Shown: in pieces, positions 1-7,598 of the stretch
How the letters are laid out: each line of letters starts with the position of its first letter
Position numbering within the stretch: position 1 is the stretch's first letter
Assembly: GCF_002407065.1 (NCBI RefSeq)
Contig: NZ_CP023564.1
Coordinates: 3,286,001 to 3,350,000 of the forward strand
Length of the DNA: 64,000 nt
Source: Brachybacterium ginsengisoli
Lineage (GTDB): Bacteria; Actinomycetota; Actinomycetes; Actinomycetales; Dermabacteraceae
Direction of reading: 5' to 3'
Translations under genes and position numbers: made by a program
The notes under the pieces: generated by a model
What the model saw: the letters and a program-made list of their open reading frames with translations, nothing else
What the model was told of the DNA's origin: nothing
Database searches by the model: none

Positions 1-65
1 TTCTGCGAGCCGATGGCGATGATGAGGGTGAGGCCGGCGAGGAGGCCGTGGAGCAGGGGTGTCAC
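1..65 (-). CDS. LysE/ArgO-type amino-acid exporter, N-terminal fragment cut by the window edge
   Basis: The minus strand from a GTG at 65 reads VTPLLHGLLAGLTLIIAIG and then SQ, running off the window start. The pattern GLLAGL(T)LI(I)AIG(S/A)Q is the characteristic first transmembrane helix of LysE/ArgO exporters of basic amino acids. No in-frame ATG lies upstream before a stop, so GTG is the start. It is divergent from an ArgP/LysG-type LysR gene, the classical regulator/exporter pair, so the role is probably lysine or arginine export at the cytoplasmic membrane. Only 21 residues are visible. Confidence 0.72.
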   Translation of the reverse strand, partial: MTPLLHGLLAGLTLIIAIGSQ

Positions 66-121
66 CTGGTCGACGGTAGGACCGCCGCCGATGAAGCACC
101 AGCGAGCATTCCTGCATCACC

Positions 122-136
122 TGAAGCAGAGCTTCA
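122..136. promoter_or_regulatory. Inverted repeat, likely LysG/ArgP operator
   Basis: The 85-bp gap between the divergent exporter and regulator contains TGAAGC-AGA-GCTTCA, a perfect 6-bp-arm dyad with T and A at the ends as in LysR-type boxes. Position and symmetry fit a shared operator. Binding is inferred. Confidence 0.45.
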
Positions 137-150
137 TCTAGGATCCGGAC

Positions 151-1047
151 ATGCGCATCGATCCCTCCCTCGCCGAGACGCTCCGCCTCGTGGCCGAGGA
201 GGGCACGCTCGAAGCCGCGGCCCGACGCCAGCACATGACCCCGTCGGCCGTGAGCCAGCGGCTGAAGCTGCTCGAGCAGCAGCTGGGCCAGCGTCTGCTG
301 GTGCGGGCGAAGCCCGTGCGGCTCACCGCGCCCGGCGAGGTGGTGGTGCGCTTCGCGCGCGGCCAGGCTCTGCTCGAGCAGGAGGCGAGCGCGGCCCTGG
401 GACTCGAGGCGCAGGGCGAGCATCCCCGGATCGGGATCGCCGTGAACTCGGACTCCCTGGCCACCTGGTTCGTGCCGGCCCTGGCCGAGTTCGCCCGCGA
501 GCACGACGCCCAGCTGGAGCTGCAGCGCGAGGACCAGGACGAGACCGCGCGACTGCTCACCACCGGTTCCGCCCTCGCGGCGGTGACGTCCTCGCCGCAG
601 GCCCCGCCGGGGTACCGCTCGCTGCGGCTGGGCAGCATCGTCTACGTCGCGGTCGCCTCCCCGGCCTGGAAGGAGCGCTGGGCGGGGCCGACGGGACAGG
701 TCGATCAGGACGTCCTCTCACGGGCTCCGCGGATCGACTACGACGCGAGCGACGACCTGCAGGCCACGTGGCTGCGCCGGGCGGGAGTGGACCCTGCGCT
801 CGCTCCACGGCATCTGGTCCCCTCCACGCATGAGCTGGCCGACGCGGTGGTGGCCGGGCTCGGCTGGGGGATGGTGCTGACGATGCAGGCCGAGCCGCTG
901 CTCGCGAGCGGCGAGCTGGTGGATCTGGGCGGGGAGCCCGTGACCTCGGCGTTGTACTGGCAGGTGGCGAAGGCGCCGTCGGCGCTGCTGGAGGGGTTGA
1001 CCGAGGCCGTGCTGGCGACGGCGCGGCGGGAGCTGGAGCAGGCGTAG
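151..1047 (+). CDS. argP: LysR-family regulator, ArgP/LysG (IciA) type
   Basis: 298 residues, the usual length for LysR regulators. The N-terminal winged helix-turn-helix (about residues 4-62) contains EGTLEAAARRQHMTPSAVSQ and then LGQRLLVR. A substrate-binding domain follows from about residue 90, with the ArgP-like segments IGIAVNSDSLATWFVPAL and HELADAVVAGLGWGM. In known members the protein senses basic amino acids and activates the divergent exporter gene. The divergently placed LysE/ArgO fragment at 1-65 supports this. The ATG at 151 begins the HTH directly and has no long N-terminal extension. Confidence 0.85.
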   Translation: MRIDPSLAETLRLVAEEGTLEAAARRQHMTPSAVSQRLKLLEQQLGQRLLVRAKPVRLTAPGEVVVRFARGQALLEQEASAALGLEAQGEHPRIGIAVNSDSLATWFVPALAEFAREHDAQLELQREDQDETARLLTTGSALAAVTSSPQAPPGYRSLRLGSIVYVAVASPAWKERWAGPTGQVDQDVLSRAPRIDYDASDDLQATWLRRAGVDPALAPRHLVPSTHELADAVVAGLGWGMVLTMQAEPLLASGELVDLGGEPVTSALYWQVAKAPSALLEGLTEAVLATARRELEQA

Positions 1048-1102
1048 CGGCCGGCGGCCGGCGGCCGGGCAGCCGACGCCGCACGCCGGAGCGCGCGCCC
1101 AA

Positions 1103-1153
1103 CTGTCAGCTGACGAACCACACCGGGGGCGAATGTGGTTCGCCAGCTGACAG
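1103..1153. terminator. Long hairpin, probable bidirectional terminator between argP and gntR
   Basis: Arms 1103-1122 and 1134-1153 pair at 19 of 20 positions around an 11-nt loop. It lies between the convergent ends of argP and the GntR gene. There is no U-tract, as is common in high-GC actinobacteria. The right arm continues as CAGCTGACAGTCGA, which recurs at 4960-4973. Confidence 0.55.
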
Positions 1154-1214
1154 TCGACGGCATCGACCCCGGGCGCTCGCGGCCAGGCCGGGACGGGGCA
1201 ACCGGGCGACGCCG

Positions 1215-1838
1215 TCAGTCACCCTGGAGGACGCCGACGACCCGCCGTTCAGCGCTCACCATGTGCTCGACCAGCAGCTCCGCGAGTCGCTCGGCGTCAC
1301 CGTCGGCGATCGCGTCGATGATCCTGCGATGGTCGCCATCACCCTGCTCGCGTCCGGAGGCGCTCTGGATGTTGTGCAGCGCGTAGGGCTGAGCCGCCGT
1401 GAGCAGCGAGCTGAGGAGCGCGGTCGTGCGCGGACGCTCCGAGAGCTCGTACAGGAGCGAGTGGAAGTCGAAGTTCGTGCGCAGCCACTCTGGTCCCTCG
1501 ACCGTCTCTTCCATGGCCGCGGCCAGGACTCGCAGGCGCTGGAGCGCCCGTCCCGTCGCACCGTCGATGACCGCCTGAGCGATGGTGGGCTCGATGGCGA
1601 TGCGCAGCGTATAGATCTCGGAGAGCTCGTCGGGCGTCAGAACCCGCACGGTCGCGCCGACGCCATCTCGGATGGTCACCAGCCCGCGCGCCTCGAGGAG
1701 ACGAAGGGCCTCGCGCACCGGGTTGCGGCTGACCGAGTACCGCTTCGCGAGCTCTTCCTGCACGAGCTGGTCACCTTCGCGGTAGGCGCCCTCTCGTATG
1801 GCCTCGGCGATTCTCATCGCGATCGCATCTGGCGTCAC
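1215..1838 (-). CDS. GntR/FadR-family transcriptional regulator (FCD domain)
   Basis: 207 residues from a GTG at 1838, which follows the strong ribosome site GGAGCAGGAGAG. A longer in-frame extension upstream would run across the operator and is unlikely. The N-terminal winged HTH (about residues 5-70) has QEELAKRYSVSRNPVREALR and LEARGLV. The C-terminal FCD domain keeps the metal/ligand pocket pattern with FDFH, DHRRI and LLVEHM. Such proteins repress adjacent catabolic or transport genes until a carboxylate effector binds. It is divergent from the MFS carrier at 2054, which it probably controls together with the esterase. Confidence 0.85.
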   Translation of the reverse strand: MTPDAIAMRIAEAIREGAYREGDQLVQEELAKRYSVSRNPVREALRLLEARGLVTIRDGVGATVRVLTPDELSEIYTLRIAIEPTIAQAVIDGATGRALQRLRVLAAAMEETVEGPEWLRTNFDFHSLLYELSERPRTTALLSSLLTAAQPYALHNIQSASGREQGDGDHRRIIDAIADGDAERLAELLVEHMVSAERRVVGVLQGD

Positions 1839-1940
1839 TGGCGCTCTCCTGCTCCGGGTCGCATCGGTCCTGTCCCCGTCGAGATCCAGCGGGGAGCGAC
1901 ACCGGAAGTGTAGTGCTGGGACCCGCACTGCACACCGCCC

Positions 1941-1966
1941 TGCGGACATTGTCCGCAGTGTCCGCA
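1941..1966. promoter_or_regulatory. Putative GntR operator
   Basis: A perfect dyad TGCGGAC-ATT-GTCCGCA (1941-1957) is followed at once by another half-site, GTCCGCA (1960-1966), in the gap between the GntR gene and the MFS gene. FadR-subfamily operators are short dyads of this kind. The assignment to this regulator is by position. Confidence 0.5.
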
Positions 1967-2053
1967 ATCGTGCTATCGTCGGCGCCTGCTCCGGTCGCAC
2001 TGCGCCCTTGTGATGGCTGTGCCGGAGGTCCCAGTTCAAAGGAGAGACGGACC

Positions 2054-3364
2054 ATGACCTCACCCAGGACCCCGCGCTGGCGACACTTCGCCTGGCTGGT
2101 CTTCCTCGCCACGTGCGTACTGTCCTTCGTGGGTTTCGGCCTGACGGTGAACACAGCCAGCATCTTCTGGGGCCCGGTGCAGGAGTCCCTGGGCGTGGAT
2201 CTGTCCACGGTGACCCTGATGAGCACCGTCTCCGGGCTGGCCGGAGCCATCGCACTGGGCATAGCCTCGCCGCTCTTCGAGCGGATCAACCTCAAGGTCT
2301 TCCTGTCGGTGACGGTGGTGCTGCTGGCCCTGGCCTACTTCGCCTCCGCGGGGGCCACCTCGATCTACGTGCTGTACGCCGCGAACCTGGTGCTTGGCGT
2401 GACCAAGGCCGTGGCAGTGATGCTCTCGATCCCGATCCTGCTGGGCAACTGGTTCTCCAAGCATCTGGGCATCGTCACCGGCATCGCCGGCGCGATGACG
2501 GCGGTGGGCGGAGCCGTCTTCAGCCCGATGATCGGTGCCGTGATCGAGGATCAGGGATGGCGCTTCGCCTACGCCCTGACCGGCATCATCGTCCTGGTCA
2601 CGCTGCTCCCGTTCACGGTGTTCGTCACGAAGCTGCGACCCACCGGAACCCAGACGCCGTACGGATTCGACCCCGGATCCGCCCCAGGCGAGGCTGCGGT
2701 CGCGACCGGCGTCCGCGCCCGCGACGCCTACACCAGCCTCCCTTTCGCCTGCTTCGTGCTCGCCGGAGTGCTCTACCAGTTCGCCGGCTCGCTGGTGCAG
2801 CACATCCCGACCTACCTCCATGGCCAGGGCTTCGCTCTGACAGTCGCCTCCGCGATCTTCTCCCTGCTGCTGCTCGGCGCGTCGGTGGGCAAGTTCGCGA
2901 TGGGAGCGGCCATCGACCAGCTGCGCCCCGTCCTCGCCATCGGGATGTTCACCCTCATCGCTGTGTTCGGGTGGAGCGGCCTGTACTTCTTCGGGACGGA
3001 GGGTTCCCTCTCGACAGCGAGCTTCGCCGGCGGCATCGCGCAGGGCATCAACCTGGTCGCCGTCGTGGTGCTGGTCCGTCGGGTGTTCGGCACCCTCGAG
3101 TACAGCAAGATCCTCGGGCCGATCCTGATGGCGGGGTCGCTCGCCAATGCCGCCGGAGTCTATGTGCACGGCCTGCTGGTCGACGGCACGGGCGGCTACG
3201 GCCTCTCCTTCGTGCTGAACGTGACGATGTTCCTCGCGGCCTTCGGGCTGCTGATCCTGGCGCTGCGACGGAACCCGGGAGGCTCGGTGACACGCGGATC
3301 GGCCGACGGGAGCTCTACGGACGCCGACACCGAGTTCGCCACGGGCCCCATCGCTCGGCGATGA
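2054..3364 (+). CDS. MFS transporter, OFA (oxalate/formate antiporter-like) type
   Basis: 436 residues with about 12 hydrophobic helices. The start is ATG 2054, preceded by GGAGAGACGG. The N-terminus (FAWLVFLATCVLSFVGFGL) and the segment GISIFWGPV-like followed by LMSTVSGLAGAIALGIASPL resemble OFA-family carriers of small carboxylates. The loop after helix 2, PLFERINLK, replaces the usual D-R-x-G motif. It sits between a divergent GntR regulator and an esterase, so the three genes look like one uptake-and-hydrolysis unit for an ester or carboxylate. The substrate is unknown. Confidence 0.8.
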   Translation: MTSPRTPRWRHFAWLVFLATCVLSFVGFGLTVNTASIFWGPVQESLGVDLSTVTLMSTVSGLAGAIALGIASPLFERINLKVFLSVTVVLLALAYFASAGATSIYVLYAANLVLGVTKAVAVMLSIPILLGNWFSKHLGIVTGIAGAMTAVGGAVFSPMIGAVIEDQGWRFAYALTGIIVLVTLLPFTVFVTKLRPTGTQTPYGFDPGSAPGEAAVATGVRARDAYTSLPFACFVLAGVLYQFAGSLVQHIPTYLHGQGFALTVASAIFSLLLLGASVGKFAMGAAIDQLRPVLAIGMFTLIAVFGWSGLYFFGTEGSLSTASFAGGIAQGINLVAVVVLVRRVFGTLEYSKILGPILMAGSLANAAGVYVHGLLVDGTGGYGLSFVLNVTMFLAAFGLLILALRRNPGGSVTRGSADGSSTDADTEFATGPIARR

Positions 3365-3368
3365 TCCA

Positions 3369-3394
3369 AGCTCCGGCTCGACCGAGCCGGAGCT
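3369..3394 (+). terminator. Perfect hairpin after the MFS gene
   Basis: Arms AGCTCCGGCTC and GAGCCGGAGCT (11 bp, no mismatch) enclose a 4-nt loop 5 bp after the MFS stop codon. No U-run follows, so it may attenuate transcription or stabilise the 3' end rather than terminate. Confidence 0.6.
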
Positions 3395-3406
3395 GCATGC
3401 CGCCCT

Positions 3407-3425
3407 AGCGGGAGGAAATCCCGCT
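3407..3425 (+). promoter_or_regulatory. Second small hairpin upstream of the esterase
   Basis: AGCGGGA and TCCCGCT (7-bp arms, loop of 5) lie between the terminator-like hairpin and the esterase ribosome site GGAGGG at 3441-3446. Two hairpins in tandem suggest that esterase expression is tuned relative to the MFS gene. The function is inferred. Confidence 0.35.
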
Positions 3426-3453
3426 GCACCGATCGACCACGGAGGGATGACCG

Positions 3454-4935
3454 ATGACGACTGGTTCGGATGCCGGAGCAGCAGCGACTGCGGGGACCGG
3501 AGGTGCTCTCCGTCGGCTGCTCGGCGTGCGCTACGCGACAGCGGAGCGCTTCAGCGCGCCGATCGTCGCCGAGGGGTGGGGTGACGGGGAGCACGGGGAG
3601 CACGGGGAGCACGGGCCCGCTCCTTTCCAGATCGAGGACCCGAACCAGCCCCTCGGTGCCGAGCCCGGGGAGGACTGCCATGTCCTGAACATCTGGGCCC
3701 CGAGCGAGATCTCCTCGCCCCTGCCGGTGTACGTCGCGATCTACGGCGGCGGGTTCGAGCACGGCTCCGCATCGAGCTGGCCGCTGAACGGCTCCACCCT
3801 CGCCGCGACCGGCGAGATGATCGTCGTCTCTGTGAACTACCGAGTGGGCGCCCTCGGTTTCATGACCCTCGCGGCGGCGAGCACCCCGGGGATCGCCCAG
3901 GCTTTCCCGGAGGCGAGCAACCTGGGCCTGAGAGACGTGATCGCAGCGCTCGCCTGGATCCAGCGCCACATCGCCGACGTGGGCGGCGACCCGTCACAGG
4001 TGACGGTGGTCGGCGAGAGCGCCGGCGGGTTCCTCACCGCCGCGCTGCCCGCGGCCCCGTCGGCGCGAGGCCTCTACCGGAGGCTGGGCGTCTTCTCCGC
4101 CGGAGCCTCGCGGATCCTCCCGCTCGCGCACGCCGCCGAGATGGCCGATGGATTCCTCACGGCCCTAGGCGACGATGTGTCGCCCGACGTGCTGCGGAAC
4201 TGCCCGCCGGAGGAGACCGTCCACGCGCAGGCACAGGTGGTCCTCACAGACATCGGGCTGCGCAACGGGCCTCGTCCGGGAGCTCTCGGCGTGGTCGATG
4301 ACCATGAGCTCCCTCAGGGTGTGCTCGCCTCGCACCCTGTGGAGGCCTTCGCTTCCGGCAAGGCGGCCGGGACGCCTCTGCTGGTCAGCACCACGCAGGA
4401 CGAGATCGCCCTGTTCCGCCAGCTCATGGGAGCGCCGTTCGATCCCCCGGATCTCCGATCGATCAGCGATCAGCTGCGCAGCTTCGACATCACCTCCGAG
4501 CGAGCTGACGAGATCGTTGCGGACTACGCCGCAGGGATCGCCGGCGGGGATGCCGAGCCCGGTGCGGTCCGCGCCGATGTGCTGACCGATTACATCTACC
4601 GCCTCGCAGCCGTGCGCCTGGCAGCCGCCCATGCAGAGGGTGGTGGATCGGCTCATCTGATGCTGATCGGTGGCGCAGACGGGGAGCTCGCCGGCCATGC
4701 CGTGGACGTGCCCGCGCTCATGGGCCTTCACTGGCCCGGTGCGAGCGCCGCAGCTCGCCGCCGCGACGGCGAGATCACGAAGGCCCTCACGGACCACGTA
4801 CTCGGTCGCCGGCACGAGTGGGACCCGGTGCGGCATGACCGGCTGTCCGCCGCGGGCGTCGGGGAGCTGCGTGAGCCGGCCGAGGAGGTCTTCGCACGGA
4901 TCGCCTCCCGGTGGGAGGGAGTCCCCCGGCCCTGA
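3454..4935 (+). CDS. Type-B carboxylesterase (alpha/beta hydrolase)
   Basis: 493 residues, typical for bacterial carboxylesterase/lipase type B. The ATG at 3454 has GGAGGG seven bases upstream. The oxyanion-hole segment YGGGFEHGS is near residue 98. The nucleophile elbow GESAGG places the catalytic serine at residue 189. An acidic residue occurs in TTQDEIALF and the probable catalytic histidine in AGHAVDVPALMG, matching the family order Ser-Glu/Asp-His. No signal peptide is seen, so it is cytoplasmic, as expected if the upstream MFS carrier brings in the ester. Residues about 44-53 are a short EHG repeat encoded by a 9-bp tandem (3586-3615). Confidence 0.88.
   Translation: MTTGSDAGAAATAGTGGALRRLLGVRYATAERFSAPIVAEGWGDGEHGEHGEHGPAPFQIEDPNQPLGAEPGEDCHVLNIWAPSEISSPLPVYVAIYGGGFEHGSASSWPLNGSTLAATGEMIVVSVNYRVGALGFMTLAAASTPGIAQAFPEASNLGLRDVIAALAWIQRHIADVGGDPSQVTVVGESAGGFLTAALPAAPSARGLYRRLGVFSAGASRILPLAHAAEMADGFLTALGDDVSPDVLRNCPPEETVHAQAQVVLTDIGLRNGPRPGALGVVDDHELPQGVLASHPVEAFASGKAAGTPLLVSTTQDEIALFRQLMGAPFDPPDLRSISDQLRSFDITSERADEIVADYAAGIAGGDAEPGAVRADVLTDYIYRLAAVRLAAAHAEGGGSAHLMLIGGADGELAGHAVDVPALMGLHWPGASAAARRRDGEITKALTDHVLGRRHEWDPVRHDRLSAAGVGELREPAEEVFARIASRWEGVPRP
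3586..3615 (+). repeat. 9-bp tandem repeat inside the esterase gene
   Basis: Three copies of GGGGAGCAC encode the repeated EHG in a surface-type loop of the esterase. Copy-number change would keep frame. Confidence 0.6.
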
Positions 4936-5131
4936 CCTCCGCCACCCGTGCACGCCCGTCAGCTGACAGTCGATGACGGAACGAAAGCAGGGTTGCGGGT
5001 GGGCACGGACAGCACGATGGGACGGCAAGGACTGCTTTTAACTGCTGCACCTAAATCAGCCAGAAACCCGAAACGGCGTTTTGATGATTTGGCACACACG
5101 CAGCCCCCAAGGCCCCCTGCAGATAGAACCC
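4936..5131. other. Gene-free junction between the esterase and the low-GC insertion
   Basis: No coding region is seen. Near 4958 lies GTCAGCTGACAGTCG, which matches one arm of the hairpin at 1103-1153 but here has no partner arm. From about 5030 base composition falls abruptly (for example the TTTTAACTGC region and AAACGGCGTTTTGATG), marking the edge of the foreign segment that runs to about 6100. Confidence 0.5.
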
Positions 5132-5515
5132 CTATTTGACGGTTCGGGAGTTCGGCCTATACTTCACTAGCCTCCACTCGACTAAACTTGGACTACCGAC
5201 TAGATCCGGTCCGGCAAGAGGGACCCAGTCGCCATTTTCGAGATCTAGGTGCAATGGGTCGAAGTTCGAACGCGAAACGCTCCCCGTGTCGTCAAGGTAG
5301 CCCGCTAGACCGCAAGCCATAGAGGCTATAACGCCCGCGGCCGCGAGGAGCGAATTTACCGTCTGAGTTTCATGGAGTCGCCAATCCAACACAGGGTCAT
5401 CCGGGTACGGGGAAGGCGTCAGCGTCCGGACCGCGACAACCGCGGTCATGCGCTCTACGAAATCCACCTCATCTTCGGTGGATGCTTTTCTCTTAGCCAG
5501 CGAGTTGCGCATCAT
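5132..5515 (-). CDS. 3' part of the interrupted HEPN gene, possible re-initiation product (127 residues)
   Basis: In the same frame as the upstream part. An ATG at 5515 is preceded by AGAGGG eight bases upstream, so translation could restart here, but the product would lack both the HEPN core and the motif. It begins with the presumed last HEPN helix (MMRNSLAKRKAS) and continues with a segment I do not recognise (LDWRLHETQTVNSLLAAAGV and DLENGDWVPLAGPDL). It is more likely a remnant than an independent gene. Confidence 0.4.
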   Translation of the reverse strand: MMRNSLAKRKASTEDEVDFVERMTAVVAVRTLTPSPYPDDPVLDWRLHETQTVNSLLAAAGVIASMACGLAGYLDDTGSVSRSNFDPLHLDLENGDWVPLAGPDLVGSPSLVEWRLVKYRPNSRTVK

Positions 5516-5572
5516 TTCAACTTCCCTCTTGGAAAAGAGGGTTATTGATGAATCTTGATGGGCAAAGGAGTG

Positions 5573-6082
5573 TCAAACCTTCACAAATCGATCCCACACC
5601 TCTGCAGCATCAGAGCCTTCCCACCACCGCGTCTGGTTATAGATAGTCCAGAGCTGATAGGCCTCCTTGGAGCCGACCTGAACTCGCTTTCTATATGCTG
5701 GCGCGGACGTACGAAGGTGAACCTTCCACGCAGAAATTGGGTCATACCCAAGGAACGACCGCATTAGTTTTCGCACCTCGTCCGCGTTAGGGGTCTGCAT
5801 TTGCCGAGCAACCGCAGTTTCGAGCAAGACAATCGCGGCAGGCTGGATTCCTTGTGCACGCAGCGCCTCGGTTACAAGTGCTTCCGCCGTCTCCTCTACC
5901 GCGCCTACAGAGGCTGCAACCACTGCTCGGTAGAGAGACGATTGCCGGGCGTCAGAGCGTCCCGAATGAGATTTGCGCCCCTTGGCAATCTCGATTAGGT
6001 CTGTAACGGTCCGTAGAGCTCTAGATGAACGGTCCAACGCGGGCTGGAGCGGATGCATTGCCATGAAGTCGAGCATAGGCAA
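5573..6082 (-). CDS. 5' part of the interrupted HEPN gene (169 residues if translated alone)
   Basis: This is the portion before the TGA. It holds the alpha-helical HEPN-like body (ALDRSSRALRTVTDLIEI, then the glutamate-bearing helix EETAEALVTEAL, then FLGYDPISAWKVHLR and YNQTRWWEG), but ends before the Rx4H motif. If expressed it would be a HEPN fold without the RNase signature, possibly a dominant-negative or simply inert. It follows melA on the same strand by about 20 bp and has only a weak ribosome site, so it may be read from the melA transcript. Confidence 0.5.
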   Translation of the reverse strand: MPMLDFMAMHPLQPALDRSSRALRTVTDLIEIAKGRKSHSGRSDARQSSLYRAVVAASVGAVEETAEALVTEALRAQGIQPAAIVLLETAVARQMQTPNADEVRKLMRSFLGYDPISAWKVHLRTSAPAYRKRVQVGSKEAYQLWTIYNQTRWWEGSDAAEVWDRFVKV

Positions 6083-6102
6083 CGGGTCTCGGAAATTTAG
6101 CG

Positions 6103-7494
6103 TTACGACTCACGCTGCAACCGCTCCGGCAGCCGATCGCGGTGCGCCTCGAGCAGCTCGTCGGTCATCGAGCGGGCGTCCTCGAGCGTGAGCAGCGCGG
6201 CGGTCAGCGGGTCGAGCGCGACGGCGTGGTGGACGTTCTCCACGTTCCCCTCGAGGGCGGCGCGCACGGCGAGGGTCTGCACGTTGACGTTGGTGCGGTT
6301 CAGCGCGGCGAGCTGCGGCGGGAGGTCGCCGATGGCGGTGGGCTGCACGCCGCGGGCGTCGACCAGGCAGGGCACCTCCACGCAGGAGTCGGCCGGGAGG
6401 TTCGTGATGAGCGAGCCGTTGTTGGGGACGTTGCCGTGCACCACGCTCGGGGTGCCCGAGACGATGGAGTTGGCGATGCTGGCGCCGTACTCGACGCTCG
6501 GGGCGAGCTCCGCCTTGAGCTTCTCGAGCTGCGCGTCGATGTCGCCCTGGTCGTCGTGGGCCACGCAGATCTCGTAGTAGTCCCAGCGCTCGGGGATGAA
6601 CTCCCGGGCGAGCTCCGGGGTCTTGCGGAAGTAGGGCAGGTACTCGGAGGCGTGGTGGCTGGACTCGGTCTGGAAATAGCCGAAGGCGTTCATGATCGAG
6701 GTGCGCACCTGCTCGTTGCCGCCCTCATAGGTGCTGGCGGCATCGGCCGCACCGGAATGGTCGCCGTCGTCCCCGGCGAGGTCGTCGGCGCCCTGGCCGC
6801 GGCGATGCTTCGCGGCCATCACCTCGCGGACCTTCGGGTACAGGTCCTCCTGGCCGTGCATGAACTCGAGGATCCAGGCCTGGTGGTTGATGCCGGCGCA
6901 GCGGTAGGTGACCTCGTCGTAGGGCACGTCGAGGGTGCGGGCGAGCATGCGGGTGGTGCCCTGGACGCTGTGGCACAGCCCCACGGTGCGCAGGCCCTTC
7001 GCATTGAGGTACGCGGTGGCCATCGCCATGGGGTTGGCGTAGTTGATGAAGGTGGCGTCGGGGCACACCTCGAGGGCGTCGGCCGCGATCGCGTCGTACG
7101 AGGCGACCGAGCGCAGGAAGCGGAACACGCCGCCGGGGCCCACGGTGTCGCCCACGGTCTGGTCGATCCCGTACTTGCGCGGGATCTCGACGTCGTGGCG
7201 GTAGGACTCCACGCCGCCCACCTGGAAGGTGATGATGACGATGTCCGCGCCGTCCAGCGCCGCCCGTCGGTCCGTCGTCTCCTCGACCGTGGTCGGGAAG
7301 CCGTGGTGGGCGACGAGCTCGCGGGTCGCGGCGGCGACGGGGCCGAGCTTGTCGGGGTTCACGTCCATGAGGGTGAGGGTGGAGTCGCGCAGCGCGGGGA
7401 AGGAGAGGATGTCCCCGATGAGGCGGAAGGGGAACACGAATCCGCCGGCGCCGATGAGAGTGATCTTGGGGTTCTTCACGAACGTCGTTGTCAT
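6103..7494 (-). CDS. melA: Alpha-galactosidase, glycoside hydrolase family 4
   Basis: 463 residues, standard for GH4. The N-terminal Rossmann motif ITLIGAGGFVF (about residues 11-21) binds NAD, which this family uses in an unusual redox-elimination mechanism. Metal-site segments are seen: INYANPMA, the cysteine-histidine motif VGLCHS, and AGINHQAW. The sequence follows MelA rather than the 6-phospho-glucosidase branch. It would hydrolyse melibiose or raffinose-type alpha-galactosides in the cytoplasm. The ATG at 7494 is used. It is divergent from an AraC-family gene at 7599, the same arrangement in principle as melR/melA. Confidence 0.9.
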   Translation of the reverse strand: MTTTFVKNPKITLIGAGGFVFPFRLIGDILSFPALRDSTLTLMDVNPDKLGPVAAATRELVAHHGFPTTVEETTDRRAALDGADIVIITFQVGGVESYRHDVEIPRKYGIDQTVGDTVGPGGVFRFLRSVASYDAIAADALEVCPDATFINYANPMAMATAYLNAKGLRTVGLCHSVQGTTRMLARTLDVPYDEVTYRCAGINHQAWILEFMHGQEDLYPKVREVMAAKHRRGQGADDLAGDDGDHSGAADAASTYEGGNEQVRTSIMNAFGYFQTESSHHASEYLPYFRKTPELAREFIPERWDYYEICVAHDDQGDIDAQLEKLKAELAPSVEYGASIANSIVSGTPSVVHGNVPNNGSLITNLPADSCVEVPCLVDARGVQPTAIGDLPPQLAALNRTNVNVQTLAVRAALEGNVENVHHAVALDPLTAALLTLEDARSMTDELLEAHRDRLPERLQRES

Positions 7495-7533
7495 GGTTCC
7501 ACGCTAGGGGCGCACGGTGCCGGAGGTCTGCCC

Positions 7534-7561
7534 GGATCCTTGGCGAGAGTTCCAGGATCCT
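7534..7561. promoter_or_regulatory. Direct repeats between melA and the AraC gene
   Basis: GGATCCT occurs at 7534-7540 and again at 7555-7561, 21 bp apart (two helical turns, same face). AraC/MelR activators commonly bind direct repeats with this spacing. Assignment is by position only. Confidence 0.35.
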
Positions 7562-7598
7562 GCGGTGGCGAGCCGAGGTTCTGGGCTACGGTGACGCC

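Larger units (their letters stand above)
5132..6082 (-). pseudogene. HEPN-domain (RiboL-PSP-HEPN-like) ribonuclease gene interrupted by an in-frame TGA
   Basis: One continuous minus-strand reading frame of about 317 codons has a single stop, TGA at 5573-5575. Upstream it encodes a helical HEPN core (SSLYRAVVAASVGAVEETAE, about residues 47-66). Immediately after the stop it reads HSFAHQ. If the TGA were CGA (one C-to-T transition), the sequence would be VKV-R-HSFAH, the R-x4-H RNase motif of HEPN toxins. The stop therefore replaces the catalytic arginine itself. The frame then continues through a helix (SKREVEMMRNSLAK) and an unrecognised region of about 100 residues. GC content is far below that of the neighbours, which suggests transfer. 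The start is ATG 6076 or TTG 6082, about 20-25 bp after melA. The family call rests on pattern recognition. A sequencing error or recoding cannot be excluded. Confidence 0.65.

Noticed and set aside
1839-2255. Long N-terminal extension of the GntR protein on the minus strand
   Set aside because: The extension would cover the operator and the divergent promoter, and a good ribosome site sits at the internal GTG 1838.
2060-3169. Long minus-strand open frame opposite the MFS gene
   Set aside because: It is His/Glu/Asp/Gly-rich with no ribosome site, and lies antisense to a clear 12-helix transporter.
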